A DNA stretch of 64,000 nt, from NCBI RefSeq assembly GCF_037963765.1, contig NZ_CP150166.1, forward strand, positions 1 through 64,000. The letters are read 5' to 3'. Source of the DNA: Sporosarcina sp. FSL W8-0480. GTDB lineage: Bacteria; Bacillota; Bacilli; Bacillales_A; Planococcaceae. The notes under the pieces were generated by a model that saw only the letters and a program-made list of their open reading frames with translations, was not told the DNA's origin and did not search any database. How positions within the stretch are numbered: position 1 is the stretch's first letter; each line of letters begins with the position of its first letter. This document shows, piece after piece, positions 54,897 to 63,699 of the stretch. The translations under genes and the position numbers were made by a program.

Positions 54897-55646
54897 ATGA
54901 ACGAAGCAGCGATTACACTCGATGGCTGGTATGTATTACATGATTTCCGCACGATGGATTGGGCATCTTGGAAGTTGATTTCGAAAGAGGAGCGTCAGGA
55001 AGCGGTTGATGAATTCATCGCTTATTTGGATAAGTTACAGCAAGCCGATGAGAATAAAACCGGCAGCCATGCATTTTACACGGTTGTTGGGCAAAAAGCA
55101 GATTTCATGTTGATGACGTTGCGTCCAACGATTGACGAATTGCAGGAGCTCGAAGCGGAATTCAATAAGTTGACGATTGCAGACTATACGATTCCAGCGT
55201 ATTCGTATGTGTCCGTTGTGGAATTGTCTAACTATCTTGCAGGCGAGTCCGATGAAGATCCGTACCAAAATCCGTATGTGCGCGGACGTTTGTATCCGGA
55301 ATTGCCACGTAGCCAGTACATTTGCTTCTATCCGATGGACAAGAAGCGCGATGGCGAGGATAACTGGTATATGCTCAGCATGGATCAGCGTAAGGCTTTG
55401 ATGCGTAGTCATGGTATGATTGGCCGCGGCTATGCGGGTAAAGTGAAGCAGATCATTTCGGGTTCTGTCGGTTTTGATGATTTCGAATGGGGCGTTACGC
55501 TGTTTTCGGATGATGTGCTGCAGTTCAAGAAGTTGGTTTATGAGATGCGTTTTGATGAAGTGAGTGCGCGTTACGGCGTGTTCGGTTCGTTCTTCATCGG
55601 GACAATCTTGGAAGACGATAAAAAAGCTGCATTTTTTAATGTTTGA
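54897..55646 (+). CDS. hemQ: Coproheme decarboxylase
   Basis: HemQ/ChdC converts coproheme to protoheme b in the coproporphyrin-dependent pathway of Firmicutes. The 249-residue protein has the chlorite-dismutase-like double ferredoxin fold, the reactive Tyr in CFYPMDKKR, and the heme-ligand His in [33 protein letters not shown] precedes the ATG. Confidence 0.95.
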   Translation: MNEAAITLDGWYVLHDFRTMDWASWKLISKEERQEAVDEFIAYLDKLQQADENKTGSHAFYTVVGQKADFMLMTLRPTIDELQELEAEFNKLTIADYTIPAYSYVSVVELSNYLAGESDEDPYQNPYVRGRLYPELPRSQYICFYPMDKKRDGEDNWYMLSMDQRKALMRSHGMIGRGYAGKVKQIISGSVGFDDFEWGVTLFSDDVLQFKKLVYEMRFDEVSARYGVFGSFFIGTILEDDKKAAFFNV

Positions 55647-55656
55647 TTAAATGAGT

Positions 55657-55685
55657 AAGGAGCCGCCAATACTGGGGCTCCTTTT
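55657..55685 (+). terminator. hemQ terminator
   Basis: AAGGAGCC / GGCTCCTT is followed by TTAG; stem and T-run merge (CCTTTT). Confidence 0.82.
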
Positions 55686-55704
55686 AGTATGTTACTTCAA
55701 TACG

Positions 55705-55824
55705 AAAAGTCCATAAAACGTCTCAAAAACGCATAAATCTGCCGAATAGTCCATAAACGCCTACAAAAACGCATAATTCTACCTAAAAGTCCATAAACGC
55801 TCGCAATCACGCATAAAACGCGAT
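55705..55824 (-). repeat. Tandem array, family R2 in reverse orientation, six units
   Basis: Six 20-base units alternate AGTCCATAAACG and AACGCATAAATC types, so on the minus strand the cores read TTATGGACT and TTATGCGTT. It is the only R2 array turned the other way. It lies between the hemQ terminator and the stop of the metallopeptidase-like gene. Confidence 0.9.
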
Positions 55825-55837
55825 TCTAAAAAAGTTC

Positions 55838-56692
55838 TTATTCCTTTAGCCAGTTGATAACATCCTCTTTCAAGTCATTTCCATTCCAAAACGTTAAAGC
55901 TGCTTCTTCACCGAGGCGATCTACTAGATGTTCGACGTAATCTGTCCCTAATAAATAACCAATACGGTTTCGTCCGAAATAGGAGCCGCCGGAAAGTCGG
56001 AACCACTCTTTTTCCTTCGCCATATCCCATTCCCCTGTTGTGGCATCATCTAAAAACCGCCGCTTCACTGCGGATTTATTTTCCTCATAACACTTTACCC
56101 AAGGTTCACCTTCGTCATCATACGTAAAGTAGATCGGTTCCGATAGACCCGGGACAGTCTGTTTGGACAAATAGGTTGCGGCGCCTTCTGTGAAAAGAGT
56201 CGTTAAGCCATGCATCCAATCGACTGTTGACCAATCCATGCCTTGACGCGAGGCAATCGAAAAATGGGTGACATGTCCGATTTCGTGAGAGGCAATAACC
56301 TTTAAGTGATCTTGTTCTGCTGATAATTTTTCGACGGCAAAATAGATTTCCCTTTTATTGTCCCTTGTCACGAATGCGTTGGAGCCGAATGTGCCGACAA
56401 GTAATTTATAGCTCATCTCAACGTCAAGATCGTATTTCTTTTGATAGACCGCCGTCATTTCTTGAAGAATTGCGGGCAGGCTGTCTGAAATGGAATGGAT
56501 GTCATCAAGTTTTTCATTATATTTGTTGAGTGCCTCTTTCAGGCGTTCCTCTGTTCTTGGGCAATGAATTGGAAAATATTTTGAATAGAGCGCTTCATTT
56601 TGATTCAAATAAGCTTCTAAGTCGGCAAGTGTTTTATCTTCACCCACTCCCCAAAAATCAATAAAACTTGGTATGTTATTTTCAATTCGCAT
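55838..56692 (-). CDS. Putative zinc metallopeptidase (HExxH), family not recognised
   Basis: This 284-residue protein has a gluzincin-type site: His136-Glu137-Ile-Gly-His140 and a likely third ligand Glu169 in LFTEGAATYLSK. There is no signal peptide or membrane segment, so it is probably cytosolic. Other features are Asn103-rich GTFGSNAFVTRDN and a C-terminal FGRNRIGYLLGTDYVEHLVDRLG. AAAAGGGGGGATTTAC precedes the ATG. The gene stands alone between hemQ and gerQ; I know no B. subtilis equivalent at this place. Activity and substrate are unknown. Confidence 0.65.
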   Translation of the reverse strand: MRIENNIPSFIDFWGVGEDKTLADLEAYLNQNEALYSKYFPIHCPRTEERLKEALNKYNEKLDDIHSISDSLPAILQEMTAVYQKKYDLDVEMSYKLLVGTFGSNAFVTRDNKREIYFAVEKLSAEQDHLKVIASHEIGHVTHFSIASRQGMDWSTVDWMHGLTTLFTEGAATYLSKQTVPGLSEPIYFTYDDEGEPWVKCYEENKSAVKRRFLDDATTGEWDMAKEKEWFRLSGGSYFGRNRIGYLLGTDYVEHLVDRLGEEAALTFWNGNDLKEDVINWLKE

Positions 56693-56861
56693 GTAAATCC
56701 CCCCTTTTCTTCATTATACATCTTTCTGTGGTAAGGATTGGAAGGTTTTTTGGTCATGAATGAAAGGAGTAAAGCATATGGTTTACCGAGGGGGTTATGC
56801 TGTGGCCTGTACAAAATTGTCCACAAGTTTAATCCAATTTCAAAATTGAAAGGATGAAAAA

Positions 56862-57245
56862 ATGGTCCAATACTATTGGAATCCCGGATTTCAGCAGCAA
56901 CTTCCACAGTTTCAGCCGCAATTTCAACAGCCGAATCAATTTCCAAGCGGCACTCCGCCGCAGGCGACACTCCCAAACAATGGAAGGCCGCCTTTTGTCG
57001 AGCAATCGTATATAGAGAACATTCTTCGACTGAATAGAGGCAAGCCCGGCGTTTTCCACTTCTCGTTCGAGCATGCAGTCGAAGCAGGAAAAAACACCCT
57101 GGCAATCCCCGGAATAGTTGAAGCAGCCGGTCGTGATCACGTCATTTTAAGCACAGCTAGTGGCAAACGCTACTTGATGCCAATGATTTATTTTGACTAT
57201 GCGGAGTTTAATGAAGAACTGAACTATTTCAATCAACAGACTTGA
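56862..57245 (+). CDS. gerQ: Spore coat protein GerQ
   Basis: GerQ is a coat protein needed for CwlJ function in germination and is crosslinked by the transglutaminase Tgl. The 127-residue protein has a Gln/Pro-rich N-terminus (FQQQLPQFQPQFQQPNQ) and a conserved C-terminal domain (YIENILRLNRGKPGVFHFSFEH, HVILSTASGKRYLMPMIYFDYAEF). AAAGGATG lies before the ATG. Neighbours ywdK and ywdI match B. subtilis. No clear sporulation promoter was found. Confidence 0.95.
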   Translation: MVQYYWNPGFQQQLPQFQPQFQQPNQFPSGTPPQATLPNNGRPPFVEQSYIENILRLNRGKPGVFHFSFEHAVEAGKNTLAIPGIVEAAGRDHVILSTASGKRYLMPMIYFDYAEFNEELNYFNQQT

Positions 57246-57257
57246 CCACTAAAAAAA

Positions 57258-57297
57258 GGTCTTCCGCTGCCCTCACAGCAATGGAAGACTTTTTTTA
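57258..57297 (+). terminator. gerQ terminator
   Basis: GTCTTCC-GCTG / CAGC-aat-GGAAGAC is followed by TTTTTTTATTTT. Confidence 0.85.
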
Positions 57298-57320
57298 TTT
57301 TCAAGCCGCCACGATTAAAA

Positions 57321-57356
57321 GAAAAACGGTCTGAAGATTGTATGCTCTTCAAACCG
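57321..57356 (-). terminator. ywdK terminator
   Basis: On the minus strand CGGTTTGAAGA / TCTTCAGACCG (one wobble) is followed by TTTTTC. Confidence 0.85.
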
Positions 57357-57370
57357 CTTCATAATCATTA

Positions 57371-57751
57371 TCATTTTCCAAATTTGATGGCAGCGATGAT
57401 TAACATGATCCATCCTACGATGAATGCAACGCCGCCGATCGGGGTAATGGCTCCTAAGATGCCGATACCGGATAGGCTGAGGACGTATAGGCTGCCAGAG
57501 AAGATGATGATGCCGGCCAATAGCAAGTAGCCTGCCCATGTCAGTTGAGTGGACGGGCCCAATAATGACTGGCTCATAAGAATACCGACTACAAGAAGGC
57601 CGATTGCGTGAAACATTTGATATTGGACAGCCGTTTCCCAGATCGCGAGATAATGTTCAGATAGTTTTTCTTTTAATGCATGAGCGCCGAATGCACCGAA
57701 CGCCACGGCAAGTGCCGCGTTAACAGCACCAGCAATGATGAAAAATGGCAT
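57371..57751 (-). CDS. ywdK: DUF423 membrane protein YwdK
   Basis: This 126-residue protein has four hydrophobic helices and the DUF423 signature [11 protein letters not shown] near the N-terminus, with [12 protein letters not shown]. Function is unknown. It is on the strand opposite to gerQ, as in B. subtilis. Confidence 0.9.
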   Translation of the reverse strand: MPFFIIAGAVNAALAVAFGAFGAHALKEKLSEHYLAIWETAVQYQMFHAIGLLVVGILMSQSLLGPSTQLTWAGYLLLAGIIIFSGSLYVLSLSGIGILGAITPIGGVAFIVGWIMLIIAAIKFGK

Positions 57752-57821
57752 ATTGTTTTCCTACTTTCTATCAAATAGATAATTCTGCTCCATCTCTTAT
57801 CATAGCTGTTTTTCGTTTTAA

Positions 57822-58097
57822 TTAAAAATCAAAGATCGAGCCGCCATTCGCGTCTTCCTCGTCTAAATGCTTCGCTTCCAATGATGAAAGTAATGGCTTA
57901 TGGGAGATGGCCATTGTTCGTGGGGTGATGATTGGTTCATCTTTAGGCGGGCGCTCAGTAGTAGCCCCTCCTAAAACGACTTGACATAGGGCCCTTACCG
58001 CAGATAACGCTTCACGGACAGTTTGGTCGTCTTTTGCAGATTTTGCGTAACTGAGCTGCCGTTCCATTTCCTCAATGATTCGTTCGTTCGTGATCAT
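57822..58097 (-). CDS. ywdI: YwdI family protein (DUF5327)
   Basis: This 91-residue soluble protein begins MITNERIIEEMERQLSYAKSA, a helical region, and ends in a disordered tail (DEEDANGGSIFDF). It matches YwdI by start pattern and location. It overlaps the upstream Cys-rich gene by 4 bases. No function is known. Confidence 0.8.
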   Translation of the reverse strand: MITNERIIEEMERQLSYAKSAKDDQTVREALSAVRALCQVVLGGATTERPPKDEPIITPRTMAISHKPLLSSLEAKHLDEEDANGGSIFDF

Positions 58098-58270
58098 TGT
58101 TTTGCAACCCCTTTCTTCGGTTCATATTTTAAGCATTCCATTCCGGATGATCGCTTGACGACGATGGATGGGAGTTCGCGTGTTTTAAACCCGTACGCTT
58201 TGCAGCCGCGAGGGCTTTTCGGATCCCAAGTGACAAAAAAGTATTGGCATTGAAAACAATTCCCCGCCAT
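58094..58270 (-). CDS. Small four-cysteine protein downstream of ung
   Basis: This 58-residue protein has Cys5, Cys8, Cys23 and Cys46 (MAGNCFQCQYFFVTW, RGCKAYGF, MECLKYEP), likely one zinc site. The ATG at 58270 follows GAGGTTGGTCG. It lies between ung and ywdI with a 4-base overlap to ywdI. I do not know an assigned function; a DNA-repair or RNA-binding role would be a guess. Confidence 0.75.
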   Translation of the reverse strand: MAGNCFQCQYFFVTWDPKSPRGCKAYGFKTRELPSIVVKRSSGMECLKYEPKKGVAKQ

Positions 58271-58301
58271 TCGACCAACCTCTTTCACTTTACTGTACCA
58301 C

Positions 58302-59000
58302 TCAAATCGATGAGTTAAAACTTCCAACTGTCTTGCACCAATCCACCGGTTTTTCATCCCACTGTTTCAAGATCTGATTCGCCTTGGAATACGGCTTGCT
58401 GCCGAAAAATCCACGCCTAACACTGAGCGGACTTGGGTGAACGGATTCGATAATTGCATTTCGTGTTACGTCAATCAGCTTCTTTTTCTCTTGCGCAGGT
58501 CGCCCCCAAAGGATGAAAACAACCGGCTTTTCACGAACCGATAGTTTTCGGATCACTTCGTCGGTAAACAGATGCCAGCCGCTTTTTCGGTGGGAGTGCG
58601 CCTCCCCTTCCCTTACCGTCAAAATGGTGTTGAGCATGAGTACGCCTTGTTCGGCCCAACCGGTAAGGGTTCCCGTTTCCGGAATGGTACAACCGATGTC
58701 ACTCTGCAATTCCTTGAACATATTCCGAAGACTTGGCGGGATTTTGACAGTAGGCTTGACCGAGAAACTGAGTCCGTGGGCTTGATTAGGTCCGTGATAT
58801 GGGTCCTGTCCCAATATAACGACTTTCACGTCTTTGAACGGCGTCAACTTGAATGCCGTCCACATATCTTCAACCGGAGGATACACGGAGTAGTTCGTAT
58901 ATTCTTCTTTTAGGAAATCGCGAAGCAGCAAGTAATACGGCTTCCGGAATTCCTCCTCAAGGATTTCATCCCAATCGTTGCCGAATCTCTCCATAGTCAT
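58302..59000 (-). CDS. ung: Uracil-DNA glycosylase
   Basis: Ung removes uracil from DNA. The 232-residue protein has the water-activating motif [17 protein letters not shown] and the HPSPLS loop. The ATG at 59000 follows AAGGAGTGAACAAC; the ribosome site overlaps the stop of the DUF4230 gene, giving coupling. It is 31 bases from the small Cys-rich gene. Confidence 0.96.
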   Translation of the reverse strand: MTMERFGNDWDEILEEEFRKPYYLLLRDFLKEEYTNYSVYPPVEDMWTAFKLTPFKDVKVVILGQDPYHGPNQAHGLSFSVKPTVKIPPSLRNMFKELQSDIGCTIPETGTLTGWAEQGVLMLNTILTVREGEAHSHRKSGWHLFTDEVIRKLSVREKPVVFILWGRPAQEKKKLIDVTRNAIIESVHPSPLSVRRGFFGSKPYSKANQILKQWDEKPVDWCKTVGSFNSSI

Positions 59001-59005
59001 GTTGT

Positions 59006-59782
59006 TCACTCCTTGAATTCGATTGTCACGTCGTATCCTGCGAATGAAAACATTTCCTTCAACGTCTTTTCGGCATTGAATTCTGCTGTTTTCAACACAC
59101 CTTGGCCGGTCGCTTCCTCAAGGATGAGCGTCTTCGCTTCAGCAGCGAGTTCATAGGCTTCATCGATATTAGCCTTCGAACGGAAAACCCCTTCGTACGA
59201 ATAAACTTCGACTTCATCAAAATAGATTTCAGCGCCGCCCAAAAATGTTGCAGGAGGCAAAAATAGTTTCGCAGTCTTATTCTTCTCATCTATAATTACA
59301 TCTTTTTCGGCTAATTTGGACATGTCGATACCAGCTTTAACGGAGCCAGGAATGACAACAAGGAGCTGCCGCTTTGTACCTGGCAAATTCATCCCGATGC
59401 TTTGTCCAAACAACTGGTTGTCCTGACGCTCGACGATGACTTTCGTATAGGCTTCTGCGGTCGCCATTTCATTCAGATCCATTATCTGTTCAAGGAAAAC
59501 GCCTTTCTGTTCCGTAAATGTGCTCCCTTGCTTCAAGAAATGAAAAGCAACAAAAGGTACGGCGATGACGACTAAAAGGAGAATGACTGCAAGTAAGATC
59601 ATTGACCGTTTCCAACCGAACAAAAGCATTTTGGTTACTCGCCATAAACTGACACTAGATTTGGTTCTCAGTTTCGTTTTCCTGCCAAGCGTCTCTTCCA
59701 CTGTCACTGCACTTTCGGCTTCGGCTGCCTTAAGTTCATTTAATAGCCTTTCAATCTCTAACAGTTTCTTCTTATCTTCCAT
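59006..59782 (-). CDS. DUF4230 domain membrane protein
   Basis: This 258-residue protein has a cytosolic N-terminus ([16 protein letters not shown], coiled coil), one membrane helix (about 59-82) and an extracytoplasmic DUF4230 domain ([25 protein letters not shown]). Function is unknown. It is first in a likely operon with ung; their functional link is not obvious. Confidence 0.78.
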   Translation of the reverse strand: MEDKKKLLEIERLLNELKAAEAESAVTVEETLGRKTKLRTKSSVSLWRVTKMLLFGWKRSMILLAVILLLVVIAVPFVAFHFLKQGSTFTEQKGVFLEQIMDLNEMATAEAYTKVIVERQDNQLFGQSIGMNLPGTKRQLLVVIPGSVKAGIDMSKLAEKDVIIDEKNKTAKLFLPPATFLGGAEIYFDEVEVYSYEGVFRSKANIDEAYELAAEAKTLILEEATGQGVLKTAEFNAEKTLKEMFSFAGYDVTIEFKE

Positions 59783-59979
59783 ACCCTCACTCCCCTTCTT
59801 TCGACCACTTTATCTATTAAGTTGTACGTATAGCCTATCGAAAAGTTCCCAAGCAAACAATAGATAGACTGGAATAAGTTCGTAATCCGACTTTACTCGC
59901 CAATCTCCGACAATTGTATTTATTCTTTATTTTGATTACTATAAAGGATGGATGTTAGCGAATAGGAGGATATACAACC

Positions 59980-60813
59980 ATGACTATGAAGAAGACACTT
60001 ACAATTGCAGGATCCGATACGTCAGGTGGCGCGGGAATTCAGGCCGACCTTAAAACATTCCAAGAACACGGGACGTATGGCATGACTGCTTTGACAGTCG
60101 TCGTGACGATGGACCCCGATAATAATTGGAGCCACGGAGTTTACTCACTTCCAATCGACGTTCTGAAGGCGCAGCTTAAGACAGCACTTTCTACAGGAAT
60201 TGACGCGATAAAAACAGGAATGCTGAGCACGGAGGAAGTCATAAAAACAGCTGGGGATGCGATTGCTGAATCCGGGCTTGACCATGTCGTAATCGACCCG
60301 GTAATGGTTTGTAAAGGTGAAGATGAAGTTTTGAATCCAGGAACAGTTGACGCAATGGTGGAGTTTTTGCTACCGAAAGCTGAGATCGTAACACCGAACT
60401 TGTTCGAAGCAGGACAACTTGCAAGCATGAAAACACCGTCCACGATCGAGCAAATGAAATCCGTCGCTGAAAAGATCCATTCTTTAGGCGCTCGCAATGT
60501 CGTGATTAAAGGCGGAAAGCAGCTTCAGCATGATAAAGCTGCGGACCTTTTCTACGACGGCAAGACGTTCACATTGCTTGAAGCTGAAAAGACAGAAACT
60601 CACTATAATCACGGCGCTGGCTGCACATTTGCAGCTGCAATCACAGCAAATCTCGCGAACGGTCTTGATGTGCGTGAAGCTGTCATAGAAGCGAAGAAAT
60701 TCGTCACTGCCGCAATTGCAAACGGTTGGAAGTTGAATGAATACGTCGGTCCGGTGATGCACGGAGCAAAGAATCGCGTAGGTGCCCCGGAAATTACAGC
60801 TACAGAGATTTAA
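59980..60813 (+). CDS. pdxK: Pyridoxine kinase (PdxK/ThiD family, YwdB type)
   Basis: This 277-residue ribokinase-fold enzyme starts TLTIAGSDTSGGAGIQADL and has the phosphate-site NHGAGCTFAAAI with the reactive Cys. It is more similar to B. subtilis PdxK (YwdB, vitamin B6 salvage) than to ThiD in its N-terminal QEHGTYGMTALTVVV and C-terminal NEYVGPVMHGA. HMP kinase activity is possible. AGGAGG lies 10 bases before the ATG. Confidence 0.9.
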   Translation: MTMKKTLTIAGSDTSGGAGIQADLKTFQEHGTYGMTALTVVVTMDPDNNWSHGVYSLPIDVLKAQLKTALSTGIDAIKTGMLSTEEVIKTAGDAIAESGLDHVVIDPVMVCKGEDEVLNPGTVDAMVEFLLPKAEIVTPNLFEAGQLASMKTPSTIEQMKSVAEKIHSLGARNVVIKGGKQLQHDKAADLFYDGKTFTLLEAEKTETHYNHGAGCTFAAAITANLANGLDVREAVIEAKKFVTAAIANGWKLNEYVGPVMHGAKNRVGAPEITATEI

Positions 60814-60821
60814 TTGTATTG

Positions 60822-60857
60822 AAGTCGGAGGAAGAAACCCTTCCCTCCGACTTTTTT
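60822..60857 (+). terminator. pdxK terminator
   Basis: AAGTCGGAGG / CCTCCGACTT (10 perfect pairs) is followed by TTTTAAT. Confidence 0.93.
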
Positions 60858-60869
60858 AATGAGGCTTCA

Positions 60870-60982
60870 TCCAGCTACAGGCGGCAGCCTCTCGGGTCAC
60901 TTCGGTCTTTAAAGAAAAGGCAAAGAACGCCTTTTTTTCAAGCCCTCCAGTGCCTGTCGAGGCTATACGCCGCCCTCCGCTT
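60870..60982. repeat. Divergent copy of the inverted-repeat element
   Basis: It starts ccagctacaggcggcagcctctcgggtcacttcgg and ends cgccgccctccgcttttg. The ends mirror those of the element at 25523, and agcctctcgggtcacttcgg aligns with agcctcctcggtcgcttcgc there. A central AAAGGC/GCCTTT hairpin replaces the AAAGCCGT module. Confidence 0.5.
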
Positions 60983-61067
60983 TTGTAATAAGCACCTAAA
61001 ATGCATTACCCTACTCTTTTCTATATACTGAAACTATCCGTATTTTTGTAAAAAGGAGGATGAATTA

Positions 61068-61418
61068 ATGGAAATCGTGAAACCTGATCATTTACAGGAA
61101 CTACTTGATACATTTGCGAATAAAGACGTCTATATCCATTTGGAAACGACGAATGGTGCATATGCTTCCCATTTCAAAGAAGGATTCTTCAACGCTGGGG
61201 CTTTTATTCGTAATGTCGTTGTCAAATACGAGCTTGGCAAAGTGGCAGGAGAATCTCCGCATCGCGTTGGTTTAAAACTTCCTTCTGGATGGATTTACGC
61301 GCAAGGCATTACCCACTATACAGTCGACGAGCATAACCGACTTCTCATGTGTGGACTCGATCCCGATGGAAAGCTTGCAGTTGCTCTCGAAATAAGCGAA
61401 ACACCGTTTACATATTAA
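61068..61418 (+). CDS. yojF: YojF family protein (DUF1806)
   Basis: This 116-residue protein of DUF1806 contains DVYIHLETTNGAYA and GLKLPSGWIYAQGITHY. Its gene regularly precedes bshB2 (yojG) in bacilli, which suggests a part in bacillithiol metabolism, but its activity is unknown. AAAGGAGGATGAATT precedes the ATG, and bshB2 follows after 31 bases. Confidence 0.88.
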   Translation: MEIVKPDHLQELLDTFANKDVYIHLETTNGAYASHFKEGFFNAGAFIRNVVVKYELGKVAGESPHRVGLKLPSGWIYAQGITHYTVDEHNRLLMCGLDPDGKLAVALEISETPFTY

Positions 61419-61449
61419 ACTATCGCCGTAACGAACAGGAGGCTTTTCG

Positions 61450-62133
61450 ATGATACAAGAAGAACGCCATGTACTTGTCATTTTCCCGCACCCGGATGAC
61501 GAAGCTTTCGGCGTGTCGGGCACGATTTCTACGTATATTGAGATGGGGGTTCCCGTCACCTATGCATGCCTGACCCTCGGTGAAATGGGACGGAATCTTG
61601 GCAACCCGCCATTTGCAAACCGTGAGACATTACCGCAAATCCGTAAGAAGGAATTATTAAATGCTGCGGCTTCAATGGGGTTAACCGACCTACGGATGAT
61701 GGGATTACGTGATAAGACGATTGAATTCGAGGATGATGAAAAAATGATCCAGCTTGTCACCGATTTAATCGAGGATACAAATCCATCCGTCATCATTTCA
61801 TTCTATCCCGGACTGTCGGTTCACCCAGACCATGACGCAACTGGACGTGCAGTGGTCCGCGCAGTAAGAAGAATGCCGGAATCCGAGCGCCCGAAACTGT
61901 ATACGATCGCTTTTGCGAATAATACAGCCGAAGTCCTTGGAGAACCAGACATTATCCATAATGTCGAAGGAGCGGCTCAGAAGAAGCTCAATACGCTGAA
62001 CTCACACGCCTCACAAACAGTTTGGATGATGCGGGATTTGGAAAAGCGATTGGCTGAAAAAGATCCCGATGCCCTAAAATGGCTGCACACTGAACGATTT
62101 TTCACTTATAATTGGGATAAGGATTTTGAATGA
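61450..62133 (+). CDS. bshB2: Bacillithiol biosynthesis deacetylase BshB2
   Basis: BshB2 deacetylates GlcNAc-malate, the second step of bacillithiol synthesis. The 227-residue LmbE-like protein has the zinc site HPDDEAFGVSG and HPDHDATG. ACAGGAGGCTTTTCG precedes the ATG. The yojF-bshB2 pair is typical of Bacillales and supports the taxonomic placement. Confidence 0.94.
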   Translation: MIQEERHVLVIFPHPDDEAFGVSGTISTYIEMGVPVTYACLTLGEMGRNLGNPPFANRETLPQIRKKELLNAAASMGLTDLRMMGLRDKTIEFEDDEKMIQLVTDLIEDTNPSVIISFYPGLSVHPDHDATGRAVVRAVRRMPESERPKLYTIAFANNTAEVLGEPDIIHNVEGAAQKKLNTLNSHASQTVWMMRDLEKRLAEKDPDALKWLHTERFFTYNWDKDFE

Positions 62134-62148
62134 AAATGGAATTTCCCC

Positions 62149-62177
62149 AAGCTCCGAGATAATCGGGGCTTTTCTTT
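62149..62177 (+). terminator. bshB2 terminator
   Basis: AGCTCCGA / TCGGGGCT (one wobble) is followed by TTTCTTTT. Confidence 0.85.
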
Positions 62178-62301
62178 TAGCTACACTAAGAAACTGAAAA
62201 GTTCAACTTCACTATGCGATATTTACAAATTACCTTCAACCATTTATTATGTATAAATATACAAAGACTACGAGAGTTTATTCATAAGGAGTGATACAGA
62301 T

Positions 62302-63654
62302 TTGAAAAAGCATAGTTTATCCACCTTTTTTTACTTTTTAATCCCTTCCATTCTTGGAATTTTTCTTTTCATGATCCCATTGAAGTTCGGCGAAGAGTGG
62401 AAAGTGCCAATCGCGAAATTCGCCGATATTTTATCTGGTTGGCTGGAACCAGCGATGCCGATGTCAGCAATGATTATTATTGTAATCGCGGCAGTGGGAT
62501 CCTTAATTTATTCAGTCATCCCGCGTAGCAGCTCTAAACCAACATTAATGGAAAGCCTTTTTAAAGTAACGCCATTCTGGACGATAACACGAATCATCGG
62601 TGCGATCTTCGCTATAATGGTGACATTCAAAATCGGACCGGAAGTAATTTGGAATGAAAATACAGGTGGCTTGCTTCTTGCACCGGATGGCCTTATTTCA
62701 TTCTTATTTACGATTTTCCTGTTCGCTGGTCTTTTATTGCCACTACTATTGAATTTCGGTCTTTTGGAGTTTTTCGGAACGATGATGGTGAAGATTATGC
62801 GCCCATTATTCAAATTGCCGGGCCGTTCTTCGATTGACGCACTTGCATCATGGATTGGCGATGGAACTATTGGTGTTTTACTGACGAGCAAACAGTACGA
62901 GGATGGCCATTATACACAAAGGGAAGCCGCGATTATCGCGACGACTTTCTCGGTAGTTTCCATTACGTTTTCACTTGTAATTATCGACACGGTTGGTATG
63001 TCGAACTATTTCCTTCCGTTTTACGGTACAGTTCTATTGACGGGTGTCATTTTGGCTTTGATCATGCCTCGTATTTATCCGTTAAGAGGAAAGAAATCAG
63101 AGTATATTGATGGTCGGGAGTATACTGGGGACGAAGAAAAGCTTCCTGAAGGGTATAATGTTTTCAACCACGGGCTTGCGAATGCATTGGATACGGCTTC
63201 GAAAAACCGTTCCATCGGTAAGATTTTCACGGATGGAATTCGCAATGTATTGGACATGTGGATTGGCGTTGCGCCAGTTGTAATGGCGTTCGGAACGGTT
63301 GCCCTTGTTCTTGCTGAATATACGGGTGTGTTTACTTTTTTAGGAAAGCCGTTTGAACCGATTTTAACGATTCTTGGGATTCCTGAGGCGTCACTGGCTG
63401 CACAGACGATGGTTGTTGGGTTTGCGGATATGTTCCTGCCGGTTATTTTGGCGGATGGTATGATTACTTCGCAGATTACATTGTTTACAATTGCGACGAT
63501 TTCAGTTGTTCAGCTGATTTATATGTCTGAGGTTGGTGGTTTGATTTTAGGTACGAAGATTCCGATCAACTTCTTGGATTTGCTTATCATTTTCCTTTTA
63601 CGTACGCTAATCGCCCTGCCAATCGTTGCGGGCGTTGCACATCTGTTGTTTTAA
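62302..63654 (+). CDS. YjiH family membrane protein with nucleoside-recognition (Gate) domains
   Basis: This 450-residue membrane protein has about ten helices and two Gate-like domains (about 135-290 and 310-450), with SWIGDGTIGVLLTSKQYEDGHYTQREA and GFADMFLPVILADGM. YjiH-type proteins are presumed transporters of unknown substrate; the name nucleoside-recognition comes from domain similarity only. AAGGAGTGATACAGAT precedes the TTG at 62302. It is monocistronic and followed by a strong terminator. Confidence 0.85.
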   Translation: MKKHSLSTFFYFLIPSILGIFLFMIPLKFGEEWKVPIAKFADILSGWLEPAMPMSAMIIIVIAAVGSLIYSVIPRSSSKPTLMESLFKVTPFWTITRIIGAIFAIMVTFKIGPEVIWNENTGGLLLAPDGLISFLFTIFLFAGLLLPLLLNFGLLEFFGTMMVKIMRPLFKLPGRSSIDALASWIGDGTIGVLLTSKQYEDGHYTQREAAIIATTFSVVSITFSLVIIDTVGMSNYFLPFYGTVLLTGVILALIMPRIYPLRGKKSEYIDGREYTGDEEKLPEGYNVFNHGLANALDTASKNRSIGKIFTDGIRNVLDMWIGVAPVVMAFGTVALVLAEYTGVFTFLGKPFEPILTILGIPEASLAAQTMVVGFADMFLPVILADGMITSQITLFTIATISVVQLIYMSEVGGLILGTKIPINFLDLLIIFLLRTLIALPIVAGVAHLLF

Positions 63655-63655
63655 T

Positions 63656-63695
63656 AAAAAGACCGCTGATCCATTATCTGGATTAGCGGTCTTTT
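63656..63695. terminator. Shared terminator at the end of the YjiH-type gene
   Basis: AAAAAGACCGCT-g-ATCC / GGAT-t-AGCGGTCTTTT works in both directions between converging genes. Confidence 0.92.
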
Positions 63696-63699
63696 GCTA

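Noticed and set aside
56700..56861. Sigma-E or sigma-K promoter of gerQ
   Set aside because: CATATGGTTTA-like fragments occur, but no -35/-10 pair with correct spacing and sequence could be found by eye.
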